In this document: one piece after another, positions 44,516 through 52,801 of the stretch
Layout of the letters: every line of letters starts with the position of its first letter
Position numbering within the stretch: the stretch's first letter is position 1
NCBI GenBank assembly: GCA_002839765.1
Contig: PGYR01000001.1
Coordinates: 175,408 to 239,407 of the forward strand
DNA length: 64,000 nucleotides
DNA from: Ignavibacteriae bacterium HGW-Ignavibacteriae-4
GTDB taxonomy: Bacteria; Bacteroidota; Ignavibacteria; Kapaibacteriales; UBA2268
Reading direction: 5' to 3'
Translations under genes and position numbers: made by a program
The notes under the pieces: generated by a model
What the model saw: only the letters and a program-made list of their open reading frames with translations
Told to the model about the DNA's origin: nothing
Databases searched by the model: none

Positions 44516-45985
44516 TTATTTTCTTCGTAATAGTTTTTTGACGGCTGCTATTTCTTGTTTGGTGAAGAATCCGAACAGTCGAAGCAGCGCAAGGAACGTT
44601 ATGAGGAGCGAAATCTTTGTTATGACGTCCGTCATTGTTCCAAAATTAAGATTTAATGCGTGATTTGCAAAATATATTGCTGCTGTTAAGGCCGCAATGA
44701 TTGTTATTTTGGGCCAATCGTACTTTATGGCGTACGATTTTCGTGCAAAGTAGTAGATTAGGACCGAATTGGTGGCGAATCCTATCAAAGTGGCCCACGC
44801 AGCGCCTATATAGCCAACGTTAGGGACTAGCGTGTAAAGTGCAACGAAATAAACGGCGGTGCCAGTGACTATCGAGTACGCGAGGTACTTGGTCTTCTTG
44901 GCGATATGGAGCGACGCTGAGAAGTTATTGTACATTCCGTTGAACCAATATGCTAAAAGGATGATTGGAATGATTACAAGGCCTTCGGCGTAGTCGTTCG
45001 GGAGTAGTTTTCTGCCTCCGATGAAGGGGGTTTGGACTAAATAGCCGACGAAAAAGCTGAACGAGAGGAAGATTGCTGCTCCGATGAGCGTGAAATATGT
45101 TAAAATTTTGGCGAAAAGCTCGTTCGAGCCGTCGTTTTTGTAATTATTGAGGAAAAATGGTCTCCACGCGTAGTCGAATGCTGTTATGAATAGGAGCATT
45201 GGGATTCCGAGCTTGTAGTTTGCTGAGTAAACGGCTTGTGCATCGGACCCCGCGAACTCCTTTACTATCGGCTTGTCTGCGACATTTAGGAAAATGGTCG
45301 AGAGTGCTGCCGGCAATGTAGGGATTCCGTATTTTAGCATTGTGCTGAAGAGCTTCGAGTCGTAGCGAAAGACTAAATTGGCGATGATTTCCTTCGACTG
45401 GATGGCGAGAGTGGTCAGCGAGGCAACGATTTGGATTACCAAGACGGCGAAGACTCCCATCCCGAAGTATGTGATAGCAATATAGTTAAGGGTAACGTAC
45501 ACAATGACATGGACGAACCTAATCATGACGAAGGATCTGGCTTTATTGTTCATGCGAAGCAGTCCAAAGGGTATGAATTGGATTGCATCGATGAGGGGAA
45601 CGAATGCCGCGAGCATGATAAGCTCCGCGGAGTTTTCGATTTCTCCTGAAAGTATGAAGGTTAACTCGTCCGCGAAGGCGAAAATAATCGACGAGACGAC
45701 GAGGCCGAATAAGAAGATGGCGATAAAGGCGTGCGAGAAGACGGCGCGCGATTTTTGGATGTCAGTTTTGTCATAATAGCGAAAGAAAGAGCTTTCCAAG
45801 GCGGTGGCATAGAACACATTGAAGATGCCAATATACGAATAGAGGATGACAATGTCAGCATACTCGGCCTTAGGTAAGTAATTGATATAGAGCGGAAAGA
45901 GAATGAAGGTGAGGAAGCGTCCTACGATATTGAAAATACCATACGTGACGGTTTGCCCAGCTAACTCTTTGAGCTTTTCTCTCAT
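44516..45985 (-). CDS. Polysaccharide flippase (MOP superfamily, Wzx-like)
   Basis: 489 residues and 12-14 predicted transmembrane helices in the polysaccharide-transport fold: start QTVTYGIFNIVGRFLTFILF, then FRYYDKTD and KYGIPTLPAALSTI. It flips lipid-linked sugar repeat units or similar across the inner membrane. Base composition stands out: two 60-base rows counted by hand (44881-44940 and 45661-45720) hold 29 and 30 G+C, against about 19 in a row of the fab cluster. The start overlaps the DUF6132 gene by 4 nt (ATGA), so it is in the scp operon. Confidence 0.88.
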   Translation of the reverse strand: MREKLKELAGQTVTYGIFNIVGRFLTFILFPLYINYLPKAEYADIVILYSYIGIFNVFYATALESSFFRYYDKTDIQKSRAVFSHAFIAIFLFGLVVSSIIFAFADELTFILSGEIENSAELIMLAAFVPLIDAIQFIPFGLLRMNNKARSFVMIRFVHVIVYVTLNYIAITYFGMGVFAVLVIQIVASLTTLAIQSKEIIANLVFRYDSKLFSTMLKYGIPTLPAALSTIFLNVADKPIVKEFAGSDAQAVYSANYKLGIPMLLFITAFDYAWRPFFLNNYKNDGSNELFAKILTYFTLIGAAIFLSFSFFVGYLVQTPFIGGRKLLPNDYAEGLVIIPIILLAYWFNGMYNNFSASLHIAKKTKYLAYSIVTGTAVYFVALYTLVPNVGYIGAAWATLIGFATNSVLIYYFARKSYAIKYDWPKITIIAALTAAIYFANHALNLNFGTMTDVITKISLLITFLALLRLFGFFTKQEIAAVKKLLRRK

Positions 45986-46173
45986 TCTACGGGCGATTTT
46001 CTTTTAGTAGGGAACGCAAGTACTAGCCCAATAACCGAGCCGTAAAGAGTAGTCAAGCGCCAATCTGATTTGATAGTGCAATTAGTGTCACAACCGAAGA
46101 AATGGAAGTAAGCATAGCCTAGAACTGCTCCAGCAGCCATAAAAAGTAATATTTTAATCTTTGTATTCATCAT
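45982..46173 (-). CDS. DUF6132 family small membrane protein
   Basis: 63 residues: two hydrophobic helices (about 7-25 and 43-57) joined by HFFGCDTNCTIKSDWRLTTLYG. The GCxxxC motif followed by TLYG is what I recall for DUF6132 of Bacteroidota. Function unknown; two cysteines in the loop could bind a metal or form a disulfide. The ATG overlaps the scpB stop (ATGA). Confidence 0.75.
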   Translation of the reverse strand: MMNTKIKILLFMAAGAVLGYAYFHFFGCDTNCTIKSDWRLTTLYGSVIGLVLAFPTKRKSPVE

Positions 46174-46883
46174 TCTTCGGAAACGTTTTCATTATCTATT
46201 TGTTGCGAATCCTCTTCCATTTCAATTCTAAGAGTAAAACTGGATTCTTCGGCCTCAGTGAAGGCAAGTTCTTTCAATTCTTTAAGCTTCGGAAGGTCTT
46301 CGAGTGAATTCAAACCGAATGCTTTAAGGAACTCAACGGTCGTACCATAGAGATAAGGGTTGCCGGGGGCATCGCTTTTCCCAATAATACGAACGTAACC
46401 CTTGTCAATAAGCCCATTAATGATTTCCTTAGAGTTAACACCCCTGATTGACTCCACACCAGGCCTAGAAATAGGCTGTCTATAAGCAATAATAGCAATA
46501 GTTTCCAAGTTTGCATTGCTCAATCGTCTTCTTACAATGTTCTTATTGATTTTACCAACGATTTTACCGTATTTACGAGAAGTAACTAAAGAATATCCTC
46601 CCCCACTTTCTATTATACGGAAAGGTCTGTCGTTATCTGAGTTTTCATTATTTACATCGTTTATCAAATCACGAACATATTCTCGGTTGAAGCCAATTTT
46701 ATCAAGCAATTCATATTCTATTATATCCTGTGCATCAGCGCTATTGGATTCATTAGACGCAAGTATCTTCATCAATCTGTTGATATCAAGTGGTTCTTCC
46801 ATCGTAAAGAGCAGTGCTTCCAAAGCAATCTTCTGTTCTTGCTTAGGCAAAGAGAAAAAATATGGTAAATCTTTTAGTTCCAT
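46170..46883 (-). CDS. scpB: Segregation and condensation protein B
   Basis: 237 residues with the paired winged-helix architecture of ScpB: EALLFTMEEPLDINRLMKIL, TIAIIAYRQPISRPGVESIR and GRSDAPGNP-like GKSDAPGNPYLYGTT. With ScpA and SMC it forms the condensin that organises the chromosome. It starts directly after the scpA stop. The C-terminal acidic tail (about 200-237) is usual for the phylum. Confidence 0.94.
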   Translation of the reverse strand: MELKDLPYFFSLPKQEQKIALEALLFTMEEPLDINRLMKILASNESNSADAQDIIEYELLDKIGFNREYVRDLINDVNNENSDNDRPFRIIESGGGYSLVTSRKYGKIVGKINKNIVRRRLSNANLETIAIIAYRQPISRPGVESIRGVNSKEIINGLIDKGYVRIIGKSDAPGNPYLYGTTVEFLKAFGLNSLEDLPKLKELKELAFTEAEESSFTLRIEMEEDSQQIDNENVSEE

Positions 46884-47594
46884 CTAATTCAAGTTAAGTG
46901 TTGGTGATATAATAATGTCTTCGAATAAATCATCTTGCGTTATAAATAATTCTTGGGAACGAATAAGCTCCAGTAATGCTAAAAATGTAACGACTATGAA
47001 TGCTCTTGGCTTGTCTTTCATAAAGTCAAGGAATTTTATTCTTCCTTTCATATGAACTATTTTTATTAATTCTTCTTTCTGTTCTTCTACAGAAATAGGG
47101 ATTAACTCAACAACGTGTTCTTGGACAGCATTATCTAATCTATCCACTGCCGTTTTGAACGCTGTAAGCAAATCAAACATTGTCGTGTTAGTATATATTA
47201 CTTCAGCAGACTCGTCATTACCAAAATAATTACGTTCGTGATAATTTAGATTGTTTTCTTCCGATATTCGCATATCTTCGGTAGCTTCTTTTATTTGTTT
47301 GTATTCTAACAACTTCTGTACTAACTCTGTACGAGGATCTTCTATTTCGTCACCATTTTCATCTTTTGGTTTTGGTAGAAGCAATCTCGCTTTGATATAC
47401 ATAAGAGTAGAAGCCATAAGTATAAACTCACCAGCTAGCTCCAAATCAAGCAATTTCATAACTCTAACGTAACTAAGAAATTCTTCAGTTATTCTAGAAA
47501 TTGGAATATCATAAATATCCAATTCGTCTCTTCTAATAAAATAGAGGAGCAAATCAAATGGACCTTCGAAATTTGGGAGGTGAATTCTGTACAT
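46884..47594 (-). CDS. scpA: Segregation and condensation protein A (kleisin)
   Basis: 236 residues. N-terminal FEGPFDLLLYFIRRDELDIYDIPI and AGEFILMASTLMYIKARLLLP bind the SMC neck; the C-terminal winged helix ends VVTFLALLELIRSQEL. It bridges the SMC heads and binds ScpB. First gene of the scpA-scpB-DUF6132-flippase-tRNA-Arg transcript. Confidence 0.95.
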   Translation of the reverse strand: MYRIHLPNFEGPFDLLLYFIRRDELDIYDIPISRITEEFLSYVRVMKLLDLELAGEFILMASTLMYIKARLLLPKPKDENGDEIEDPRTELVQKLLEYKQIKEATEDMRISEENNLNYHERNYFGNDESAEVIYTNTTMFDLLTAFKTAVDRLDNAVQEHVVELIPISVEEQKEELIKIVHMKGRIKFLDFMKDKPRAFIVVTFLALLELIRSQELFITQDDLFEDIIISPTLNLN

Positions 47595-47612
47595 AGTTGT
47601 TTACATTTTTAA

Positions 47613-47620
47613 CAAAAGTA
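47613..47620 (-). promoter_or_regulatory. -7 box of the scpA operon promoter
   Basis: TACTTTTG on the minus strand matches TAnnTTTG and lies 18 nt before the scpA ATG. No convincing -33 box was seen. Confidence 0.4.
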
Positions 47621-47659
47621 AAGTATTATATGGAGTAGTAGGAATTAATTTTTCAACAT

Positions 47660-48757
47660 CTATATATACTCGCGGTCTAATCGAGGTAATAAGTGAGTTA
47701 TTATTTCATAAGGAATAGTATTTGCCTTCTCGGATATGTCAAAGATTGAATCACCAGTTATACCATCACCCATTATAATCACTTCATCACCTACGGAAAC
47801 ATCTAATCCTGTAATATCAACCATAGTGAAATCCATACATACCGAGCCGACAATCTTACATCTATTATTGTTAATACTAAATGAGCCGCAATTAGACAAA
47901 GCCCAAGGGAATCCATGACCATATCCGAATGGAATTAATGCAATTGTAATATCTTTTTCCGCAACGTACTTATTACTATAGCCAACAGTCTCACCCTTGC
48001 TAACTTGTTTTATCAACGTCACTTCTGACATTAACTTGAGACTCGGAATTAAACCACTTTTTTCTTGCAGTTCTCTAGTAGGTAAAAATCCATATATAGC
48101 AATACCAGGTCTGGAGTAATTACTTGGACTTACTATATCATTAAAAATTGCTGCGGAATTATGAGTATGAATATATTCTAGTTTGCCAAAAGCTGTCTCT
48201 ATTTTGTTAAGTGCAACTGTAAATTCTTTTATTTGATTATCTGTTTGAGTTTTATCTACATCATCAGATGCAATTAGGTGAGTTAAACAACCAACAACTT
48301 TTAGATTTTCTAATGTTTGTAATACTTTGATAAACTCATCTAATTTTGAAGGTTTTACACCTTCTCTATTCATACCAGTATCCACAAAAATATGTACCAA
48401 TGCTTTGGTATTCTTTAGGTTAGCAGCATTGTTTAATGCGTTTAGTACATTAGTATTGACGGTACATACTTGCAAATCTAAACTTATTACGTTGTTTACT
48501 TCATCTTCTGATAGAGTTCCGGTTAATAGAATTTCTCCGGTATCACCTTCCTTACGTAAACCTTCTGCTTCATGGACATAAGGAACACCGAGCATTTCTA
48601 CGCCTTCATCACGTAACACTTTTGAAATCTCATTAATTCCAGTGCCATATCCATTAGCTTTTACAATTCCTATGATCTTTGTGCCGGATATTTCTCTTAT
48701 TATTCTTAAATTGTGTCTTATGTTTTTGGTATTTATGATTGCTTTTGATCTGTTCAT
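47660..48757 (-). CDS. alr: Alanine racemase
   Basis: Makes D-alanine for peptidoglycan. 365 residues: PLP lysine Lys33 in GIVKANGYGTG, a TIM-barrel core with HIFVDTGMNREGV and HTHNSAAI, SRPGIAIYG, and the C-terminal domain with the catalytic tyrosine in VGYSNKYVA followed by IPFGYGHGFP and SVCMDFTMVDIT. Length and motifs are normal. It is divergent from the PD40 lipoprotein gene. Confidence 0.95.
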   Translation of the reverse strand: MNRSKAIINTKNIRHNLRIIREISGTKIIGIVKANGYGTGINEISKVLRDEGVEMLGVPYVHEAEGLRKEGDTGEILLTGTLSEDEVNNVISLDLQVCTVNTNVLNALNNAANLKNTKALVHIFVDTGMNREGVKPSKLDEFIKVLQTLENLKVVGCLTHLIASDDVDKTQTDNQIKEFTVALNKIETAFGKLEYIHTHNSAAIFNDIVSPSNYSRPGIAIYGFLPTRELQEKSGLIPSLKLMSEVTLIKQVSKGETVGYSNKYVAEKDITIALIPFGYGHGFPWALSNCGSFSINNNRCKIVGSVCMDFTMVDITGLDVSVGDEVIIMGDGITGDSIFDISEKANTIPYEIITHLLPRLDREYI

Positions 48758-48831
48758 TAATAATTGCTGTCCTTTATGCCGAGAATAAGAGTGAAGTATT
48801 TAGATTTTCGAAATTACTAAGATATTTTTTA

Positions 48832-50499
48832 ATGAAAAAACAATTAGCTATAATTTTAATATTATTTTCTTTTTTCTCCTGTACTTCAGTTAAGAAAAAA
48901 GAAAAATGCAATAGTGTAAGTACAAATGGTAATTTGGGTAATATTATTAATTCTATTGATAATGAACCGCTCGTAAAATTGGTTGAAAATGAAATAGTTT
49001 ATCTAACAAATGACAATATGCAATTTAACATTTTTCAGATAAAAGACAATAATAGTCTCTTAACTAAGCTTGATAATGTAATAAAACACAACAACTTAAT
49101 ATCCCCCGGGTTACCTACTTCATTTTCTTTAGATAAAGAAAAAACTCTTTTTGTTGTATCAGGGTTAACTATGGATTCTTTGAATAGAGACTTATATGCA
49201 TTTATTTATGTTCGAGGGGAATACGCTAGAATAATAGATACAAAGGTGCTCAATAGTGAGGGATTCGAAGGTCATCCTTTTTTCGTTAGTAATAGGTTAT
49301 ATTACACAAAGGAAATTAACGGGCAATGGGATATATATTATTCTGATTATGAAAATGGAAATTGGACGCAACCTCTTCCTTATACTGATATTAATACAAA
49401 TGCTGATGAAGGTTTTTATTCTGAGTCATTTAATAAATTTCTATTTTCTAGAAAAGTAAATGGGAAGTTTGCTGTTTTTGCTAAAGATATCAATACTGAA
49501 ATGTTGAATGAACCATATAAATTAAGCAAAGATTATAATTCAAATTTTAATAATATCTCCCCTGTTGTTATAAATAATGAATTATTTCTTTCCTCAGACA
49601 GACCAGGTGGTTGTGGACAATTTGATATATATAGATTTGACTTTTGTAGAAAAGTAACACTTACTGGCAACGTTATCAGTGAATTTGAGAATGTGCCGCT
49701 TAAAGGGATTGTAGAGCTTTATTCAGAAGATAGTATTTTATTAAACCAATATATAATTCCTAATAACTCATATTTTGAATTTAAATTATCTGCCAATAAT
49801 TATTACTATTTGACATATAAAAATGATTGCTATAATTCTGTTAAGAGCACTGATTTATTTTTTGCAGAATGTAACGAGAATTCCGATGTAGTTTTTCAAC
49901 AAGACATATTTTTGCCAAATTATACAGTAGAATTCAATTTCGAAGAATACGATATTCCTTTTTTTGTAACTGGATATTACAGACCGAATACTTCGGATAA
50001 CTTGAAAGAATTGAAAAGCTTATTCAAATTGGGTGTGATAACTGGAAAAGGTAATACTTCATATATTGAATATCCAGATGACAAGTATCATGAATACTCT
50101 TATACAATTGATTCTGCATTCAACGAAGCAATAGAATATATAAATGATAGGTTGAACAACCTAAAAAATGACTGTGTATTGAATAACACAAAAATTGTAC
50201 TTGATATAACAGGTTTCTCAGATCCACGCGACATATCCTCAAATAAGATTTATCCAGGCCCAGACATATATGATGAAAAAGGGAATGTAGCAGTTAAAAA
50301 TGGAGATATTATAGATAATCAACTATTATCATTCATCAGAGCATATTATACTGGTGCATATATAAAAGATAAAGTCACAGATAATAGCAATATAGTCATC
50401 AATATGCTTACAGGTGGAGTGGATGATAATACTAAAAGACCTAACGACCTCAAAAGACGTGTAAAAGTTAGTATTCGCTTGGAAACAGCGACCCAATAA
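48832..50499 (+). CDS. PD40/WD40-like lipoprotein with OmpA-like C-terminal region
   Basis: 555 residues from ATG 48832, which gives the lipoprotein signal MKKQLAIILILFSFFSCTS; the longer frame from 48739 is rejected as it overlaps alr. The middle (about 60-270) has propeller-like repeats (DIYYSDYENGNWTQPLPY, FLSSDRPGGCGQFDIYRFD), followed by a carboxypeptidase-regulatory-like beta segment (about 275-330). The C-terminal 150 residues contain TGFSDPRD, and LKRRVKVSIRLE resembles an OmpA-family end. This order recalls PorE-like T9SS/peptidoglycan-binding lipoproteins, a tentative link. Confidence 0.7.
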   Translation: MKKQLAIILILFSFFSCTSVKKKEKCNSVSTNGNLGNIINSIDNEPLVKLVENEIVYLTNDNMQFNIFQIKDNNSLLTKLDNVIKHNNLISPGLPTSFSLDKEKTLFVVSGLTMDSLNRDLYAFIYVRGEYARIIDTKVLNSEGFEGHPFFVSNRLYYTKEINGQWDIYYSDYENGNWTQPLPYTDINTNADEGFYSESFNKFLFSRKVNGKFAVFAKDINTEMLNEPYKLSKDYNSNFNNISPVVINNELFLSSDRPGGCGQFDIYRFDFCRKVTLTGNVISEFENVPLKGIVELYSEDSILLNQYIIPNNSYFEFKLSANNYYYLTYKNDCYNSVKSTDLFFAECNENSDVVFQQDIFLPNYTVEFNFEEYDIPFFVTGYYRPNTSDNLKELKSLFKLGVITGKGNTSYIEYPDDKYHEYSYTIDSAFNEAIEYINDRLNNLKNDCVLNNTKIVLDITGFSDPRDISSNKIYPGPDIYDEKGNVAVKNGDIIDNQLLSFIRAYYTGAYIKDKVTDNSNIVINMLTGGVDDNTKRPNDLKRRVKVSIRLETATQ

Positions 50500-50563
50500 C
50501 ACTATTCAACTTAGATATTCTTCTATACCTTTCAGCAAGTTACATAGTTGAAAAGATTATCCT

Positions 50564-50571
50564 TATATTTG
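50564..50571 (+). promoter_or_regulatory. -7 box for the P5C dehydrogenase gene
   Basis: TATATTTG matches TAnnTTTG, 41 nt before the ATG at 50613. No clear -33 box was found. Confidence 0.42.
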
Positions 50572-50612
50572 CTAATAATATTTAAAACATTACAAAAAAA
50601 GTGGAGTTAAAG

Positions 50613-52157
50613 ATGGTAGCTTACAAGCCCATGGAATACTTGGATTTCAATGATCCAAAAATAGCACAACAACAAAAAGAAGCAATAGAAAAAGTAAAAA
50701 CATTATTAGGTAAAGAGTACCCTAATATCATAGATGGTAATGAAGTATTTACGGATAAAAAGACGACGTCCTTTAATCCAGCAAATAAATCAGAAGTAGT
50801 TGGTATTTTCCAAAAATCTGGTAAAGAAGATGCTGAAAAAGCAATAAACGCTGCAGAAAAAGCTTTTGAAACATGGAAATATGTACCGGCCTTAGAAAGA
50901 GCTGAATATTTATTCAAAGCTAGTGAACTAATCAAACAAAGAAGATTAGAAATAAATGCTTGGATGATAACAGAAGTAGGAAAGAACTACTTAGAAGCTG
51001 ATGCTGATACTTGTGAAGCAATTGACTTCCTAGAATTTTATGGTCGTGAAATGATTCGTTTATCTGAGAATCAGCCATTAACACAACAAGCTGATGAAAC
51101 AAACGAATATTTCTATATTCCATTAGGTGTTGGTATAGTTATACCTCCTTGGAACTTCCCATTTGCAATTATGGCTGGGACTGTGGCCGCTTCAGTAGTT
51201 ACTGGTAACACAGTTGTTTTGAAACCATCTTCTGATGCCCCTATGATGGCAAAATTATTCGACGAATTGATGAGAGAAGTTGGATTACCTGATGGTGTAT
51301 TCAACTATCTAGTGGCTAGCGGTGCAGAGGCAGGTGATTATATGGTTGACCATCCTAGAACACGTTACATCTCATTTACAGGCTCAATGGAAGTAGGTAC
51401 ACGTATCTACGAAAGAGCTGCAAAAGTTAATCCAGGTCAAATCTGGTTGAAGAGAGTAGTTGCTGAAATGGGTGGAAAAGATGCAATGTTAATCGACAGC
51501 GAAGTTGATGTTGATTATGCTGCAAGTGAAGTGGCGAAAGCTGCTTTTGGATTCCAAGGACAGAAATGTTCAGCTTGCTCAAGAGCTATCGTAGATGAAA
51601 AAGTATATGATGAATTCGTAGAAAAACTAGAAGCCAAAGTAAAAGCGATTCAAATGGGTGACCCAAGAGATAACGCTGCAGCAGGTCCTGTCGTAAGTGA
51701 GAGTGCTTACAATTCTATAAAAGAATTTATTGAAATTGGTAAAAACGAAGGTAGATTGATAGCCGGTGGAACCACTCCAGATTCTGACAAAGGTTACTTC
51801 ATCTCCCCTACCCTAATAGTTGATGTTCCGGACACTGCTCGAATTGCTAAAGAAGAAATATTCGGTCCTGTTCTAGCTGTTATTAAATCGAAGAACTTCG
51901 ATGATGGTATAAGAATTTTCAATGATACTATTTATGGTTTAACAGGTGGTTTGATTACTAACAATCCAGAAAAATTGGCTCGTGGTAAGAAAGAGCTTCA
52001 TTGTGGTAATTTATACCTAAACAGAAAATGTACAGGTGCTTTAGTTGATGTTCATCCTTTTGGTGGTTTCAATATGAGTGGTACTGATAGTAAAGCTGGT
52101 AGCCGCGATTACTTGCAACTATTTATGCAAGGAAAATCTGTTGCTACTAAAAAGTAA
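50613..52157 (+). CDS. rocA: L-glutamate gamma-semialdehyde (1-pyrroline-5-carboxylate) dehydrogenase
   Basis: Oxidises glutamate semialdehyde to glutamate in proline/arginine catabolism. 514 residues from ATG 50613, which has GGAG 6 nt upstream; an in-frame GTG at 50601 is less likely. The aldehyde dehydrogenase fold has PPWNFPFAIMAG, FTGSMEVGTRI, Glu285 in EMGGKDAM and catalytic Cys319 in GQKCSACSR. The N-terminal pattern (KTTSFNPANKSEVVG) fits the RocA/PruA group. No proline dehydrogenase is adjacent. Confidence 0.93.
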   Translation: MVAYKPMEYLDFNDPKIAQQQKEAIEKVKTLLGKEYPNIIDGNEVFTDKKTTSFNPANKSEVVGIFQKSGKEDAEKAINAAEKAFETWKYVPALERAEYLFKASELIKQRRLEINAWMITEVGKNYLEADADTCEAIDFLEFYGREMIRLSENQPLTQQADETNEYFYIPLGVGIVIPPWNFPFAIMAGTVAASVVTGNTVVLKPSSDAPMMAKLFDELMREVGLPDGVFNYLVASGAEAGDYMVDHPRTRYISFTGSMEVGTRIYERAAKVNPGQIWLKRVVAEMGGKDAMLIDSEVDVDYAASEVAKAAFGFQGQKCSACSRAIVDEKVYDEFVEKLEAKVKAIQMGDPRDNAAAGPVVSESAYNSIKEFIEIGKNEGRLIAGGTTPDSDKGYFISPTLIVDVPDTARIAKEEIFGPVLAVIKSKNFDDGIRIFNDTIYGLTGGLITNNPEKLARGKKELHCGNLYLNRKCTGALVDVHPFGGFNMSGTDSKAGSRDYLQLFMQGKSVATKK

Positions 52158-52184
52158 GTTTTACTTTATAGTTTTATTTTAACT

Positions 52185-52212
52185 AAGCTCTCAGAAATGG
52201 GAGCTTTTTTTA
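52185..52212 (+). terminator. Terminator after the P5C dehydrogenase gene
   Basis: AAGCTCTC, loop AGAAAT, GGGAGCTT, followed by a T run. Confidence 0.82.
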
Positions 52213-52220
52213 TAAGAAGA

Positions 52221-52706
52221 TTATTCTAACGGTTTTCTACCAATAAATGAATCCTTTCCATTAAGAAAATTAATTGCTTTAATAACATTTCTATCAATAC
52301 TAGATTCCGTTTTGAGATTAGAAATATATCTTACTATTTCTTTTTGTAAATATGATGGAATTGAATTAAACTTTTCTTTCGCTAATAGGTTATTATTTAA
52401 AGCTTTAATAAGATTAGGATGAAGTACTATTGTACGATCAGAAGAATCGTACTCAACTGATATTTCAATGGTTTCTCCAATTAGTTGAGGTGAGTTTTTC
52501 AGCATTTTATTGTTTATATAAAGTCTCCATTCACCACTATATTTTACTAATGTTTGTTGATAAACATTACCATTAACCTTTCCCTTAATTTTTATTGGTC
52601 CATTTATCTTTCCATTCCTTATGTATAATTCTTCAAGTATTTCACTTGGAACAGAAACATAAGGATTGATTCCAATAATTTTTATTTCAGCATTGAATGT
52701 ATTCAT
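52221..52706 (-). CDS. DUF1905 / YdeI-OmdA family protein
   Basis: 161 residues from ATG 52706 (a TTG at 52715 would add three). The N-terminal DUF1905 beta domain (1-95) has FNAEIKIIGINPYVSVPSE and GPIKIKGKVNGNVYQQTL. A C-terminal YdeI/OmdA helical region (about 105-160) has SYLQKEIVRYISNLKT and RNVIKAINFL. Relatives protect against bacteriocins or modulate envelope stress in some species; here the role is unknown. Confidence 0.82.
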   Translation of the reverse strand: MNTFNAEIKIIGINPYVSVPSEILEELYIRNGKINGPIKIKGKVNGNVYQQTLVKYSGEWRLYINNKMLKNSPQLIGETIEISVEYDSSDRTIVLHPNLIKALNNNLLAKEKFNSIPSYLQKEIVRYISNLKTESSIDRNVIKAINFLNGKDSFIGRKPLE

Positions 52707-52742
52707 AAGCAACAAATAAATATTTTTCTAATTAAATAACAC

Positions 52743-52777
52743 AAAAAAAACCGATTACATATCAAGTAACCGGTTTT
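52743..52777 (-). terminator. Terminator after gcvPB
   Basis: AACCGATTAC pairs with GTAACCGGTT (one mismatch). On the minus strand it runs into eight T. It ends the gcvPB transcript. Confidence 0.78.
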
Positions 52778-52801
52778 ATTATTATCTTTTATTAATAGTT
52801 G

